Shown piece by piece: positions 7,097 through 15,753 of a DNA stretch of 20,981 bases. Position numbers and translations under genes: made by a program. Location of the stretch: the NCBI GenBank assembly GCA_028871775.1, contig JAGWMH010000001.1, positions 1-20,981 of the forward strand, read 5' to 3'. Every line of letters begins with the position of its first letter. Position 1 is the stretch's first letter. The stretch comes from Betaproteobacteria bacterium. Lineage in GTDB: Bacteria > Pseudomonadota > Gammaproteobacteria > Burkholderiales > Gallionellaceae. The notes under the pieces were generated by a model. It had not been told where the DNA came from. It made no database searches and worked only from the letters and a program-made list of their open reading frames with translations.

Positions 7097-10000
7097 TCAA
7101 CTCCCAAGTGTCGCTAATAATTTCTCCAGCCGCTTCACCGATACGATCACCGGTGTCTTCAGTTCCTGCGCAAACAGCGATACGCGCAATTCCTGCAACA
7201 GCCAGCCGTACTCGTCCAGCCGCGCATCATGCTCGCCCTGCTGTCCCGCCAGCCTGCGCTGCCAGGCCTGCTGCAGAGGCAGCATTTGCGCCAGTTGCCG
7301 CGCATCGCGCGCCGGATCGGCGCGCAGTTTTTCCAGCCGCACATTGACCGCCTTGAGGTAGCGCGGCACATGCTGCAGGCGCTCATAGGGAGTGCGCGCA
7401 ATCCATTCCTTGCCCAGCAGCCACTCGCATTGGCTGCGAATGTCCTGCACCGCTTGGGTATGCGCCTTCGACACGTTACTGGCGAAGCCAGCCGTTTGCG
7501 GGAGAAGGCGCGACGCGGCCACTCTCGCACCCTTCGGCTCCGCCGCACTATCTCGTGGCCGCGTCTTGAATGCAGGCAGGGACTTTTGCAGCATATGGTA
7601 TTCCGCAAGCACAGCACCGATCAGCCGCGCGATTTCCTGCACCACCAGGGTCAGGCGGCTTTTGGCTTCCTTGCAGCGCGCGGCAAATTCCTTCTCGTTG
7701 CCCGGCCACGGCTCCATCAGGCAGCAGCGGTCGAAAGTCACCGACAAAATCTGCCGCAGCAAGTCCTGCTGACTGCCGAAGGGAATGAACTGCATCGCCA
7801 TCGCCTGCAGGCCGGGCAGGTTCTTTTCAAGAAACTTCACCTGCTCCTTCAGCGCCAGCATGAACAAACGCCTCAGCCCGGCGCGATGCGCAGCCTGTGC
7901 TTCCTCGCGCGTATCAAAAACGCGCAACGAGACGGCATCGCCCTCATCCGCCAGCGCATTGAACACCGTCACTGTCTGCCCGGCGCGGAGCAATTCCGAA
8001 GTCTCCTTGAATTCGCCGAAGGTCCAGCTTGTGTGGCGGATGCTCATTGTGTCTTCCCTCACCCCAGCCCTCTCCCGGAGGGAGAGGGGGCTAGCCAGCG
8101 GTACGCTTTGCTTGGGGGCAAGCTCGGTGCGTAGCTGAGTGAAATTGCGCGACACGCCCAACTGTCTGCCGTGTTCATCCGCGACATGAAAATTCATCAG
8201 CAGATGCAGCGGCAGTTGCTCCAGGCGGAATGCATCTGGCGGCACCTCAAGTTGTTTTTGTGCGCGGATATAGCGCGCCAAGGCTTGCAGCAGCGGCGTA
8301 TCGGAAGGCGGCACAGCGCGGCAAAAAGCAGCGGCGAATTCCGGCAGCGGCACCAGGTGGCGGCGCAATTTCTGCGGCAGGGTTTTCAGCAGTTGCGCCA
8401 CTCTTTCCGCCAGCAGGCCGGGCACCAGATATTCGCAACGCGGCGCGGATACCTGGTTGATCAGGGCCAGCGGCACGGTGAGAGTAACGCCGTCATCGCT
8501 TTTTCCCGGCGCGAAATGGTAAGCCAGCGCATAGCTGACATTGTTCATAACCAGCTGCGGCGGGAACTGGTCGGTGGTGACGCCCGCCGCCTCGTGACGC
8601 ATCAGGTCATCGCGCTGCAGGAACAGCAGCCTGGGCTGCTCACGCTCCGCTTCCTTGCGCCACGCCTCGAATGCCGCGCCGTTGTGGATGTGCTGCGGGA
8701 TGTGGCTGTCGTAAAAAGCAAAGATCAATTCCTCATCCACCAGCACGTCCGGGCGGCGCGCCTTGTGCTCCAGCGCCTCGATGTCACGGATCAGTTTCCG
8801 GTTGTGCGCAAAGAACGGCGCAAGCGTGTTGAACTCGCCCGCCACCAGCGCTTGGCGGATGAATATCTCGCGCGACTCGGCCACATTCATCGGCCCGTAG
8901 TGCACGCGTTTCTTGGGGTTGATGATCAACCCGTACAGCGTGCTGCGCTCCCATGCCGCCACCTGCGCCGCCTTTTTCTCCCAGTGCGGATCATAGTAGT
9001 GGCGCTTGATCAGGTGCGCGCCCACCTCTTCCAGCCACTCCGGTTCGATGCGCGCCACGCAGCGCGCGTACAGCCTGGTGGTTTCGGTCAGTTCGGCGGC
9101 CACCACCCATTTTGCGCCCTTCTTCGCCAGCACCGAATTCGGCGCGATGAAGAATTTTATTTCGCGCGCGCCGAGATAATACGGCTCCCGATCCACGCTC
9201 TTGCAGCCGATGTTGCCGAGCAGGCCGGTGAGCAAGGCCTTGTGTATCTGCTCATAGCTCGCGGGCTGCTCGTTCAATCGCATGCCCATCTCCGCCACCT
9301 GCGCATGCAATTGCTGATACAACTCATGCCATTCGCGCAGGCGCAGCGGCGACAAAAAGCCTTCGCGGCATTCATTCGCCCACAAACGGTTGGATTTTTT
9401 ATGCTTCACCGCCTGCTGGAACCACGCCCACAATTTCAGGTAGGCCAGGAAATCCGAGCGTTCGTCGTTGAAGCGCTGGTGCGCGGCGTCCGCCGCCTCG
9501 CGCCGCTCCGCCGGCCGGTCGCGCGGGTCTTGTACGGACAGCGCGCTGGCGATGACGAGGATTTCCTGCAAACAGTGGTATTGCCAGCCGGCCAGCAGCA
9601 GGCGGGCGATTTTCGGATCGAGCGGCAGCCGGGCGAGCTCGCGCCCCAGCGGGGTCAGTTGCCTCTCCTCACCGATTGCACCGAGTTCCACCAGCAGTTG
9701 ATAGCCATCGGCTATCGAACGCGAGCCCGGCGGCTCGAGGAACGGGAACTGGTCCACTTCACCCAGGCCCAGCGCGCTCATGCGCAGGATCACGGTAGCC
9801 AGCGACACGCGGAAAATTTCCGCATCGGTGTATTCGGCGCGTGCCTGGAAGCTTTCCTCGTCGTACAGGCGCATGCAGATGCCGCTCATCACCCGCCCGC
9901 AGCGTCCGGCGCGCTGGCTGGCGGCGGCGCGCGAAATTTTTTCCACGTGTAGCTGCTCCACCTTTTGCCGGATGCTGTAACGGTTGACGCGCGCCAGACC

Positions 10001-10972
10001 GGAATCGATCACGTAGCCGATGTTGGGTACGGTGAGCGAAGTCTCCGCCACGTTGGTGGCCAGCACCACGCGGCGCATGCCGGAAGCCGGCTTGAATACG
10101 CGATCCTGCTCGGCAGCCGACAGGCGCGAGAACAGCGGCAGAATTTCCACCGCCTTGGGGTGGTGCTTGCGCAAGGCTTCCGCCGTGTCGCGTATCTCGC
10201 GCTCCCCCGGCAGGAACACCAGCACGTCGCCTCTGAGTCCGCCTATGGAGAGTTCATCCAGCGCACTGCACACCGCCTGCGGAACATCCTGTAGATCGCC
10301 CTCTTCATTCTGTTGCGGCGGGCGATAGCGCACTTCCACCGGATAGCTGCGGCCGGATACCTGCATGACGGGCGCATCGCTGAAATGCCTGGAGAAGCGC
10401 TCCGCATCCAGCGTGGCGGAGGTGATAATGAGTTTCAGGTCCGGGCGGCGCGGCAGCAACTGCTTGAAAAAACCCAGCAGGAAATCGATGTTGAGCGAGC
10501 GCTCATGCGCCTCGTCGATGATGACGGTGTCGTATTTCCTCAGCTGCGGATCACCCTGGATTTCCGCCAGCAGGATGCCGTCGGTCATCAGCTTGACACA
10601 GGTGTCGGGCGACACCTTGTCGTTGAAGCGCACCTTGTAGCCCACCGCGCCGCCCAGTTCGGTCTTCAGCTCATGCGCAATGCGGTTGGCCACCGAACGC
10701 GCCGCCACGCGGCGCGGCTGGGTATGCGCAATCACGCCGCGCACCCCGCGGCCTATGCTTAGACAGATTTTCGGCAACTGCGTGGTCTTGCCCGAGCCGG
10801 TCTCGCCGCACACAATCACCACCTGATGCTCGCGAATAGCCTGCGCCAACTCGTCGCGGCGCAATACCACCGGCAGGTCGGCGGGATATTCGATCGGAAA
10901 CAGGTTTTCGATACGCGCCGCACGGCGCGCCTGGGGAGAGCCAGCTTGAAAAGAATGGGCGGGAAAATTCAT
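7097..10972 (-). CDS. hrpA: ATP-dependent RNA helicase HrpA (DEAH box)
   Basis: The 1291-residue protein has Walker A GETGSGKTT (56-64), the DEAH box (153-156) in IIDEAHERS, SAT (185-187) and motif VI QRAGRCGR (353-360), then the HA2/winged-helix, OB-fold and long DUF3418-type C-terminal region of bacterial HrpA. HrpA unwinds RNA and has been linked to mRNA processing and rescue of stalled ribosomes. Overall length is normal. The C-terminal half contains two in-frame repeat-derived segments: residues about 959-975 (LASPLSLRERAGVREDT) and about 1133-1166, both in variable linkers, so the protein is probably functional. Start ATG at 10972 has no clear Shine-Dalgarno. The gene stands alone between convergent and same-strand neighbours. 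Confidence 0.95.
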   Translation of the reverse strand: MNFPAHSFQAGSPQARRAARIENLFPIEYPADLPVVLRRDELAQAIREHQVVIVCGETGSGKTTQLPKICLSIGRGVRGVIAHTQPRRVAARSVANRIAHELKTELGGAVGYKVRFNDKVSPDTCVKLMTDGILLAEIQGDPQLRKYDTVIIDEAHERSLNIDFLLGFFKQLLPRRPDLKLIITSATLDAERFSRHFSDAPVMQVSGRSYPVEVRYRPPQQNEEGDLQDVPQAVCSALDELSIGGLRGDVLVFLPGEREIRDTAEALRKHHPKAVEILPLFSRLSAAEQDRVFKPASGMRRVVLATNVAETSLTVPNIGYVIDSGLARVNRYSIRQKVEQLHVEKISRAAASQRAGRCGRVMSGICMRLYDEESFQARAEYTDAEIFRVSLATVILRMSALGLGEVDQFPFLEPPGSRSIADGYQLLVELGAIGEERQLTPLGRELARLPLDPKIARLLLAGWQYHCLQEILVIASALSVQDPRDRPAERREAADAAHQRFNDERSDFLAYLKLWAWFQQAVKHKKSNRLWANECREGFLSPLRLREWHELYQQLHAQVAEMGMRLNEQPASYEQIHKALLTGLLGNIGCKSVDREPYYLGAREIKFFIAPNSVLAKKGAKWVVAAELTETTRLYARCVARIEPEWLEEVGAHLIKRHYYDPHWEKKAAQVAAWERSTLYGLIINPKKRVHYGPMNVAESREIFIRQALVAGEFNTLAPFFAHNRKLIRDIEALEHKARRPDVLVDEELIFAFYDSHIPQHIHNGAAFEAWRKEAEREQPRLLFLQRDDLMRHEAAGVTTDQFPPQLVMNNVSYALAYHFAPGKSDDGVTLTVPLALINQVSAPRCEYLVPGLLAERVAQLLKTLPQKLRRHLVPLPEFAAAFCRAVPPSDTPLLQALARYIRAQKQLEVPPDAFRLEQLPLHLLMNFHVADEHGRQLGVSRNFTQLRTELAPKQSVPLASPLSLRERAGVREDTMSIRHTSWTFGEFKETSELLRAGQTVTVFNALADEGDAVSLRVFDTREEAQAAHRAGLRRLFMLALKEQVKFLEKNLPGLQAMAMQFIPFGSQQDLLRQILSVTFDRCCLMEPWPGNEKEFAARCKEAKSRLTLVVQEIARLIGAVLAEYHMLQKSLPAFKTRPRDSAAEPKGARVAASRLLPQTAGFASNVSKAHTQAVQDIRSQCEWLLGKEWIARTPYERLQHVPRYLKAVNVRLEKLRADPARDARQLAQMLPLQQAWQRRLAGQQGEHDARLDEYGWLLQELRVSLFAQELKTPVIVSVKRLEKLLATLGS
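7479..7565. repeat. Palindromic repeat-like segment inside hrpA
   Basis: An 11-bp perfect inverted repeat, GACGCGGCCAC (7512-7522) and GTGGCCGCGTC (7555-7565), flanks a 32-base loop, and a small hairpin CTGGC-GAA-GCCAG lies at 7479-7491. On the minus strand it encodes about 30 residues that interrupt an otherwise HrpA-like stretch, between ...SLPAF and VQDIRSQ. It looks like a small mobile palindrome kept in frame. Confidence 0.55.
8059..8093. repeat. REP-like CTCTCCC/GGGAGAG palindrome inside hrpA
   Basis: A perfect 9-bp stem CCCTCTCCC (8068-8076) and GGGAGAGGG (8080-8088) with a 3-base loop, preceded by CCTCACCCCAG. This core and flank recur at 20567-20610 in the murA-hisG spacer, and the pattern is a widespread dispersed repeat in proteobacteria. 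Here it lies within the hrpA reading frame without breaking it. Confidence 0.8.
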
Positions 10973-11030
10973 GGCGCACGATTGTACCGCACGTGCAAAA
11001 CCCCGGCGTCGTAGAGGCAGGTGAGGAGTT

Positions 11031-12533
11031 TCAGTCCGCTACGGTTTGCGCGCCGTTCAGCAGATAGGGCAGTGGCGTGAATGCTTTCCGGTAACGTTCG
11101 GGCAGCTGCTGCATGCCGGCGCTCGCCGCCTTGATGTCCGGGTAAGTGCCATACAATGCCCGGAAGCCCTCCTTGCCATTTACCTTGATCGGCAGCACAT
11201 AGATTTCGGAAAGTTTGCCCAACCCGCTGGCGCGTATCAGAAAGCGTTCCATGCGCGCCGGCTGCCTGTCCTCGGTATAGAACAACTGGATGCTGGCGTC
11301 ATTCCCGTTGCGCTTGGCGAGCATCCCTTGCGTTGCCGTGAGACGTTGCTGCAGCAGGGTGGGCGGAGGGCCGGATTTGTTCTTGGCCGCAGTGACGGGC
11401 GCAACCTGTGCGGGCGGCTCGCTTTGTTGCGTGGCTGCTGGAGAGCTGTGCGGCACGGCTGGTTCCGTTTGCGGCGGTGCGGCGATCACGGCACTGGAGG
11501 CAACGGGAATGGCCGGAATGTCGGCAACAGCGGCAGCGACCGCTGCCGGTGCGGGAGCGGCTGGCGTGACATCGGCAACCGGGGTGGCGGCCAGCGGTAC
11601 GGGTAATTTGGCCGGGCCAGCGGATTTGACTCCGCCGAAGAACCATCCTGTGGCGATCAACAGCGCAGCGGATAGCGCGATAACCCCCGCCAGCGCCACG
11701 GTCTTGCGGTTGCTCCAGGCACGGTGCGGCGACAGTTCGCTGTCGCGGATGGCCGCCTGCACGTGGCGCACTTCGATGTTGTGGGTGTCTTCCACAAAGG
11801 CCGCGAGCAATGCCTTGTCGGCGAGGATGTTGACGCGCCGCATCAATCCGTTTGATGCCTTGCCGATCAGGGTGGTTGCGGCGGTGGAGAACACATTCGG
11901 ACCGCGGTAGCCGGCGGTGCGCATGCGGAACAGCAGATAGGATTCAACCACCGTCTTGGACAGCGGCAACATCATGAAGTGGTGCACGATGCGGTCCTTG
12001 AGCTGGCGCATGTTGGGCTGGTTGAGTTTTTCGTTCAGTTCGGGTTGCCCGAACAGCACGAGTTGCAGCAGCTTCTGGTCGCCGACCTGCAGGTTATACA
12101 GCAGGCGCAACTCTTCCAGCGTGTCCAGCGGCATGGCGTGCGCCTCGTCCACCAGCACCACCACGCGCTTCCCCTCGGACGCTTTTTGCGCGAGCAGGTT
12201 TTGCAGCGCCTGCATGATGACATTGACGCGCTGCCCCTCCAGGTTGAGGCCGAGGCCGTCGGCGATGGCGTACAGCATTTCTTCGCGCGACAGGCTGGGA
12301 TTGGCGAGGTAAACGCTTTCCACTTGCTGCGGCAGGCGCTCCAGCAGCATGCGGCACAGCATGGTCTTGCCGCTGCCCACTTCGCCGGTCACCTTGACGA
12401 TGCCTTCGCTCTCGGTGATGGCGTATATCAGCGCGTCGAGAATTTCGCCGCGGTTGGCGCCGGAAAAGAAAAAGTCGGTGACGGGCGTGATCTTGAACGG
12501 CGGGCTGTCGAGTCCAAAGTGCTTCAGATACAT
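11031..12533 (-). CDS. ExeA/GspA-type AAA ATPase with membrane span and C-terminal SPOR domain
   Basis: The 500-residue protein begins MYLKHFGLDSPPFKITPV, typical of ExeA/MshM-like ATPases, with Walker A GEVGSGKT (50-57) and Walker B VVVLVDEAH (124-132). A membrane segment lies at about 279-299, then a Pro/Ala-rich linker (about 305-385) and a SPOR domain (about 415-500). The ATPase is therefore cytoplasmic and the SPOR part periplasmic, able to bind denuded peptidoglycan. ExeA helps assemble the type II secretin through the wall, and related ATPases accompany type IV pilus and exopolysaccharide (exosortase) systems. No such partner gene is in the window. The ATG at 12533 follows the regulator stop by one base. 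The frame stays open upstream to 13475, but that extension is out-of-frame regulator sequence. Confidence 0.85.
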   Translation of the reverse strand: MYLKHFGLDSPPFKITPVTDFFFSGANRGEILDALIYAITESEGIVKVTGEVGSGKTMLCRMLLERLPQQVESVYLANPSLSREEMLYAIADGLGLNLEGQRVNVIMQALQNLLAQKASEGKRVVVLVDEAHAMPLDTLEELRLLYNLQVGDQKLLQLVLFGQPELNEKLNQPNMRQLKDRIVHHFMMLPLSKTVVESYLLFRMRTAGYRGPNVFSTAATTLIGKASNGLMRRVNILADKALLAAFVEDTHNIEVRHVQAAIRDSELSPHRAWSNRKTVALAGVIALSAALLIATGWFFGGVKSAGPAKLPVPLAATPVADVTPAAPAPAAVAAAVADIPAIPVASSAVIAAPPQTEPAVPHSSPAATQQSEPPAQVAPVTAAKNKSGPPPTLLQQRLTATQGMLAKRNGNDASIQLFYTEDRQPARMERFLIRASGLGKLSEIYVLPIKVNGKEGFRALYGTYPDIKAASAGMQQLPERYRKAFTPLPYLLNGAQTVAD

Positions 12534-12534
12534 C

Positions 12535-14007
12535 TTAGTGCGCTTCCCCGATGGTGTTGTTGGCGGATTGACTGGATTTGTGTTTTTGCAGGGTTTCCAT
12601 GCGGCTGTACAGAGTGGTGCGCTGCAGGCCCAGCAGCCTGGCTGCTTCGCTGACGTTGCCCTGCGCCAGTTCCAGCGCTGCATCAATGTAATGACTTTCC
12701 TGTTCCAGCAGCAGCTTGTCGAGACTGAAGCCGGGTTGTTGCTGCAAGGTGTGCAGCGCCAGTTCGCGCTGGCCGTGGTCGGAGCCGGGTGTGTCAGCCG
12801 TGAACTGTTGCGGATCGAGCTCGGCTTCGAGTTGCGCGGTGCTGACCGTCTGCCCCGGATATTTGGTGGCGAGGCGGATGACGATATTGCGCAATTCGCG
12901 CGTATTGCCGGGAAAGGCGTAGCGTTCCCAAAGCTGCATCGTGGCTGTGTCGAGTGCGAATGGAGGATTGCCGGACTGCGCGGCATAGAAGTCGCAGAAA
13001 TGATTGAGCAGCAGCAGCTTGTCCGTCCCCATCTCGCGCAGCGGCGGAACATGGATGGTGAACACGCTGAGGCGGTGATAAAGGTCGGTGCGGAAATTCC
13101 CGGAGCGCACTTCCAGGCGCAGGTCGCGGTTGGTCGCCGCGATGATGCGGGCGCGGCTCTTGCGCATGCCGGTTTCGCCGACACGCTGGTACTCGCCGTT
13201 CTCCAGCACGCGCAGCAGCTTGGCTTGCAGTTCCAGCGGCATCTCGCCGATCTCGTCGAGCAGCAGTGTGCCATCCTGGGCATCTTCGAAGAATCCCGCC
13301 TGGGCGCTGTGGGCGCCGGTGAATGCGCCCTTGATGTGCCCGAACAGGGCGGATTCGAGCAGGCTGGGCGAAATCGCCGCGCAGTTGAACACCAGGTAGG
13401 GGGCTTTGCTGTTTGCCCCCAGGCGCTGCAGCGCGGCCGCGACCAGTTCCTTGCCGGTGCCCGATTCCCCTTCAATCAGCACCGGGAACGGGGTGGCGGC
13501 ATACAGCATGATCTGGTGGCGCATCGCCTGAACGGGGGGGCTTTGTCCCACGATGCCGAGCAGCGCGCCTTCGGCGTGTTCCTGCTCCTGCTCGGTGCGC
13601 TGGATGAGCAGGGCATTGCGCAACTGTGCCCTGATTTTCTCCGGCAGGCAGGGTTTGGCGATGAAATCGATGGCGCCGAGCGCGCGCGCATGGCGGGCGT
13701 TGGCTAGTTCGTCCTGCCCGGACAGGACCAGGATTTTTATATGCGGGGAATGCGCCAGCAGTTCGGCGAGCAGGCGAAAGCCTTCTTCGGGGCGGTGCGG
13801 AGTGGGCGGCAGCCCCAGGTCCACCAGCGCCAGTTGCGGCAGGGCGGGCATTTCGCGCAGCAGGTTGATGGCCTGGATGCGGGTTTCCGCCAGATAGATG
13901 TCGAATTCGTCGGCGAGGGCCAAACGCAGTGCATCACGGATGAGTGGGTCGTCATCCACGATGATCAGGCGGGGGAGGTTCGCGTTGCTGTTTGTCACAC
14001 TGCTCAA
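12535..14007 (-). CDS. Sigma-54-dependent response regulator (receiver - AAA+ - Fis HTH)
   Basis: The 490-residue NtrC-family activator has a receiver domain (about 12-130) with the acidic pocket DDD (18-20), phosphoacceptor Asp63 in LVDLGLPP, Ser96 and Lys118. The AAA+ domain has Walker A GESGTGKE (180-187), the sigma-54 contact loop GAFTGA (227-232) and Walker B LLLDEIGE (248-255). A Fis-type HTH follows at about 440-475 (NVSEAARLLGLQRTTLYSRM). It should activate RpoN promoters when phosphorylated. No histidine kinase is nearby. The start is unclear: TTG at 14007 gives the longest protein, and GTG at 13998 is an alternative with a weak GAG before it. It resembles PrsR-like regulators of exopolysaccharide operons in general layout only. 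It is directly coupled to the ExeA-SPOR gene. Confidence 0.9.
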   Translation of the reverse strand: MSSVTNSNANLPRLIIVDDDPLIRDALRLALADEFDIYLAETRIQAINLLREMPALPQLALVDLGLPPTPHRPEEGFRLLAELLAHSPHIKILVLSGQDELANARHARALGAIDFIAKPCLPEKIRAQLRNALLIQRTEQEQEHAEGALLGIVGQSPPVQAMRHQIMLYAATPFPVLIEGESGTGKELVAAALQRLGANSKAPYLVFNCAAISPSLLESALFGHIKGAFTGAHSAQAGFFEDAQDGTLLLDEIGEMPLELQAKLLRVLENGEYQRVGETGMRKSRARIIAATNRDLRLEVRSGNFRTDLYHRLSVFTIHVPPLREMGTDKLLLLNHFCDFYAAQSGNPPFALDTATMQLWERYAFPGNTRELRNIVIRLATKYPGQTVSTAQLEAELDPQQFTADTPGSDHGQRELALHTLQQQPGFSLDKLLLEQESHYIDAALELAQGNVSEAARLLGLQRTTLYSRMETLQKHKSSQSANNTIGEAH

Positions 14008-14042
14008 CTTTGGGTGGTATGGTCAACTTGGGTTGGAATGGT
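14005..14042. repeat. Two 19-bp imperfect tandem repeats at the regulator start
   Basis: The units CAACTTTGGGTGGTATGGT (14005-14023) and CAACTTGGGTTGGAATGGT (14024-14042) are adjacent and match at 16 of 19 positions. They lie just upstream of the response-regulator reading frame and cover its TTG start, in the divergent spacer facing mlaF. They could be an operator or simple slippage; function unknown. Confidence 0.6.
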
Positions 14043-14096
14043 GCGCAGGATAGCCTGCAATGGCCGCAAGCTCAATATGTAATTAGGGTCTTATGG

Positions 14097-14126
14097 TTGT
14101 GGTCAGGCAGTAGCGTGGTTTAGAAT
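14097..14126 (+). promoter_or_regulatory. Candidate sigma-70 promoter for the mla operon
   Basis: TTGTGG (14097-14102), an 18-bp spacer and TAGAAT (14121-14126) predict a transcript starting near 14133, about 27 bases before mlaF. An AAGG Shine-Dalgarno-like sequence precedes the GTG start at 14160. No sigma-54 -24/-12 element was found in this 152-base spacer. Confidence 0.45.
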
Positions 14127-14159
14127 GCTCGGTCTGAAAACAAGCCAAGGTTTCAACAC

Positions 14160-14963
14160 GTGTCATCTGAAGCGCTGGTCGAAATCCGCGATGTCAATTT
14201 TGCCTATGACAGCCGCCCCATCCTGAAAGGCATCAACATGACTTTTCCCAAGGGCAAGCTGGTTGCCATCATGGGCTTGAGCGGCTGCGGCAAGACCACG
14301 ATATTGCGGCATATCGGCGGGGTGCTCAAGCCGACCAGGGGTTATGTGAAGGTGGACGGCCAGGTCATCCACGATCTCGATCAGGACGGGCTGTACCGGA
14401 TGCGCCGCAAGATGGGGATGCTGTTCCAGTTCGGTGCGCTGTTCACCGACATGACGGTGTATGACAACGTGGCGTTCCAGATGCGCGAGCATACCGACCT
14501 GCCGGAGGAAATCATCCACGACCTGGTGATGATGAAGCTGCATGCGGTGGGGTTGCATGGTACGCAGGATTTGCTGCCCGCCGAGCTTTCCGGCGGCATG
14601 GCGCGGCGCGTGGCGCTGGCGCGCACCATTGCGCTGGATCCGATGCTGATCATGTACGACGAGCCGTTCGCCGGGCTGGACCCGATTTCGCTGACGGTGG
14701 TGGGGCAACTGATCCGGCGTTTGAATGATGCACTGGGGGCGACCTCCGTGGTGGTGACGCATGATGTGCAGGAGTCGCTCAAGATCGTGGATTACATCTA
14801 TTTTGTTTCGGACGGCGCGATCATCGCGGAGGGGACGGCGGACGACATCCGCGCCTCCGGCGAAACGTTCGTGCACCAGTTTGTCTATGGTGAAATGGAC
14901 GGGCCGATCCCGTTCCATTACCCCGGCGGCAATTACAACATGGATTTGGGAGTGGGGGCCTGA
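14160..14963 (+). CDS. mlaF: MlaF, ATPase of the Mla phospholipid transporter
   Basis: MlaF powers the MlaFEDB complex in the inner membrane, which moves phospholipids between the inner membrane and the periplasmic carrier MlaC to keep the outer leaflet free of phospholipid. The 267-residue protein has Walker A GLSGCGKTT (39-47), Q-loop Gln90, signature LSGGM (143-147), Walker B LIMYDEPF with Asp167-Glu168 and H-loop His201. The DEPFAGLDPIS string is typical of MlaF rather than of general ABC ATPases. The start is a GTG at 14160. Its TGA stop shares one base with the mlaE ATG (TGATG), so the two are tightly coupled. First gene of the operon. Confidence 0.95.
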   Translation: MSSEALVEIRDVNFAYDSRPILKGINMTFPKGKLVAIMGLSGCGKTTILRHIGGVLKPTRGYVKVDGQVIHDLDQDGLYRMRRKMGMLFQFGALFTDMTVYDNVAFQMREHTDLPEEIIHDLVMMKLHAVGLHGTQDLLPAELSGGMARRVALARTIALDPMLIMYDEPFAGLDPISLTVVGQLIRRLNDALGATSVVVTHDVQESLKIVDYIYFVSDGAIIAEGTADDIRASGETFVHQFVYGEMDGPIPFHYPGGNYNMDLGVGA

Positions 14964-15751
14964 TGGCTATTGTCAGCAGTTTGCGCGGCATAGGGTCGCG
15001 CGTGGTGAACGGCGTGTGGCGTATCGGCTATGCCACGCGCTTCTTCCTGATGACCCTGCTCTATTCGGGCGCCAGCTTCCGCCGCTTCCATTTGACCGTG
15101 AAGGAAATGTTCTCCAGCGGCGTGATGTCGCTCATCATCATCCTGGTGGCCGGCATGTTCGTCGGTATGGTGCTGGGCTTGCAGGGCTATGAGACGCTCA
15201 AGCGCTACGGCTCCGAGTCTGCGCTGGGGACGCTGGTGGCGCTGAGCCTGGTGCGCGAGCTGGGGCCGGTGCTGGCCGCTTTGCTGTTTGCCAGCCGCGC
15301 AGGCTCGGCGATGACGGCGGAGATCGGTTTGATGAAGGCCACCGAGCAGATTTCCGCGATGGAGATGATGGCGGTCAACCCGATTGCGCGCGTGATTGCG
15401 CCGCGTTTCTGGGGCGGGGTGATTTCCCTGCCGCTGCTGACGGCGATGTTTTCTTCCCTGGGTGTGTTCGGCGGTTATGTGGTGGGCGTGGTGCTGATCG
15501 GCGTGGACGAAGGTTCGTTCTGGTCGCAGATGCAGGCCGCCGTGGATTTCCAGCACGATGTGCTGAACGGCGTGATCAAGAGTTTTGTATTCGGCGTCGC
15601 GGTGACCGTCATCGCGCTGTTCGAGGGTTATGATGCGCCGCCCACCGCGGAAGGCGTGTCCGGCGCGACCACACGCACCGTGGTTCAGTCGTCGCTGGCG
15701 ATTCTGATTCTGGACTTTATTTTGACTGCATTCATGTTTCGGGGGGATTAG
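14963..15751 (+). CDS. mlaE: MlaE, permease of the Mla phospholipid transporter
   Basis: A 262-residue integral membrane protein of the MlaE/YrbE family. Several hydrophobic helices are visible (about 50-75, 95-118, 145-180, 190-215 and 238-258), and the conserved cytoplasmic segment LVRELGPVLAALLFASRAGSAMTAEIGLMKATEQ is the family hallmark, with the central ELGPVL and Ala/Gly-rich stretch. It forms the dimeric core on which MlaF acts and MlaD sits. Length equals that of E. coli MlaE. It overlaps mlaF by one base and is followed after two bases by mlaD. Confidence 0.95.
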   Translation: MAIVSSLRGIGSRVVNGVWRIGYATRFFLMTLLYSGASFRRFHLTVKEMFSSGVMSLIIILVAGMFVGMVLGLQGYETLKRYGSESALGTLVALSLVRELGPVLAALLFASRAGSAMTAEIGLMKATEQISAMEMMAVNPIARVIAPRFWGGVISLPLLTAMFSSLGVFGGYVVGVVLIGVDEGSFWSQMQAAVDFQHDVLNGVIKSFVFGVAVTVIALFEGYDAPPTAEGVSGATTRTVVQSSLAILILDFILTAFMFRGD

Positions 15752-15753
15752 TT

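Noticed and set aside
8171..9952. A 593-codon open frame on the plus strand opposite hrpA
   Set aside because: It is antisense to conserved HrpA domains, lacks any recognisable motif, and reflects GC-rich codon bias in the real gene.
10981..10986. A TACAAT -10 element on the minus strand that would give a leaderless hrpA mRNA
   Set aside because: No -35 hexamer is present at 16-18 bp and one hexamer match alone is weak evidence.
11031..13475. An 814-residue fusion of the ExeA ATPase with an upstream domain
   Set aside because: The first 314 codons are out-of-frame reading of the regulator gene; the family N-terminus begins at the ATG at 12533.
14008..14159. A sigma-54 (-24/-12) promoter for the regulator or mla operon
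   Set aside because: No GG-N10-GC element close to consensus was found on either strand of the spacer.
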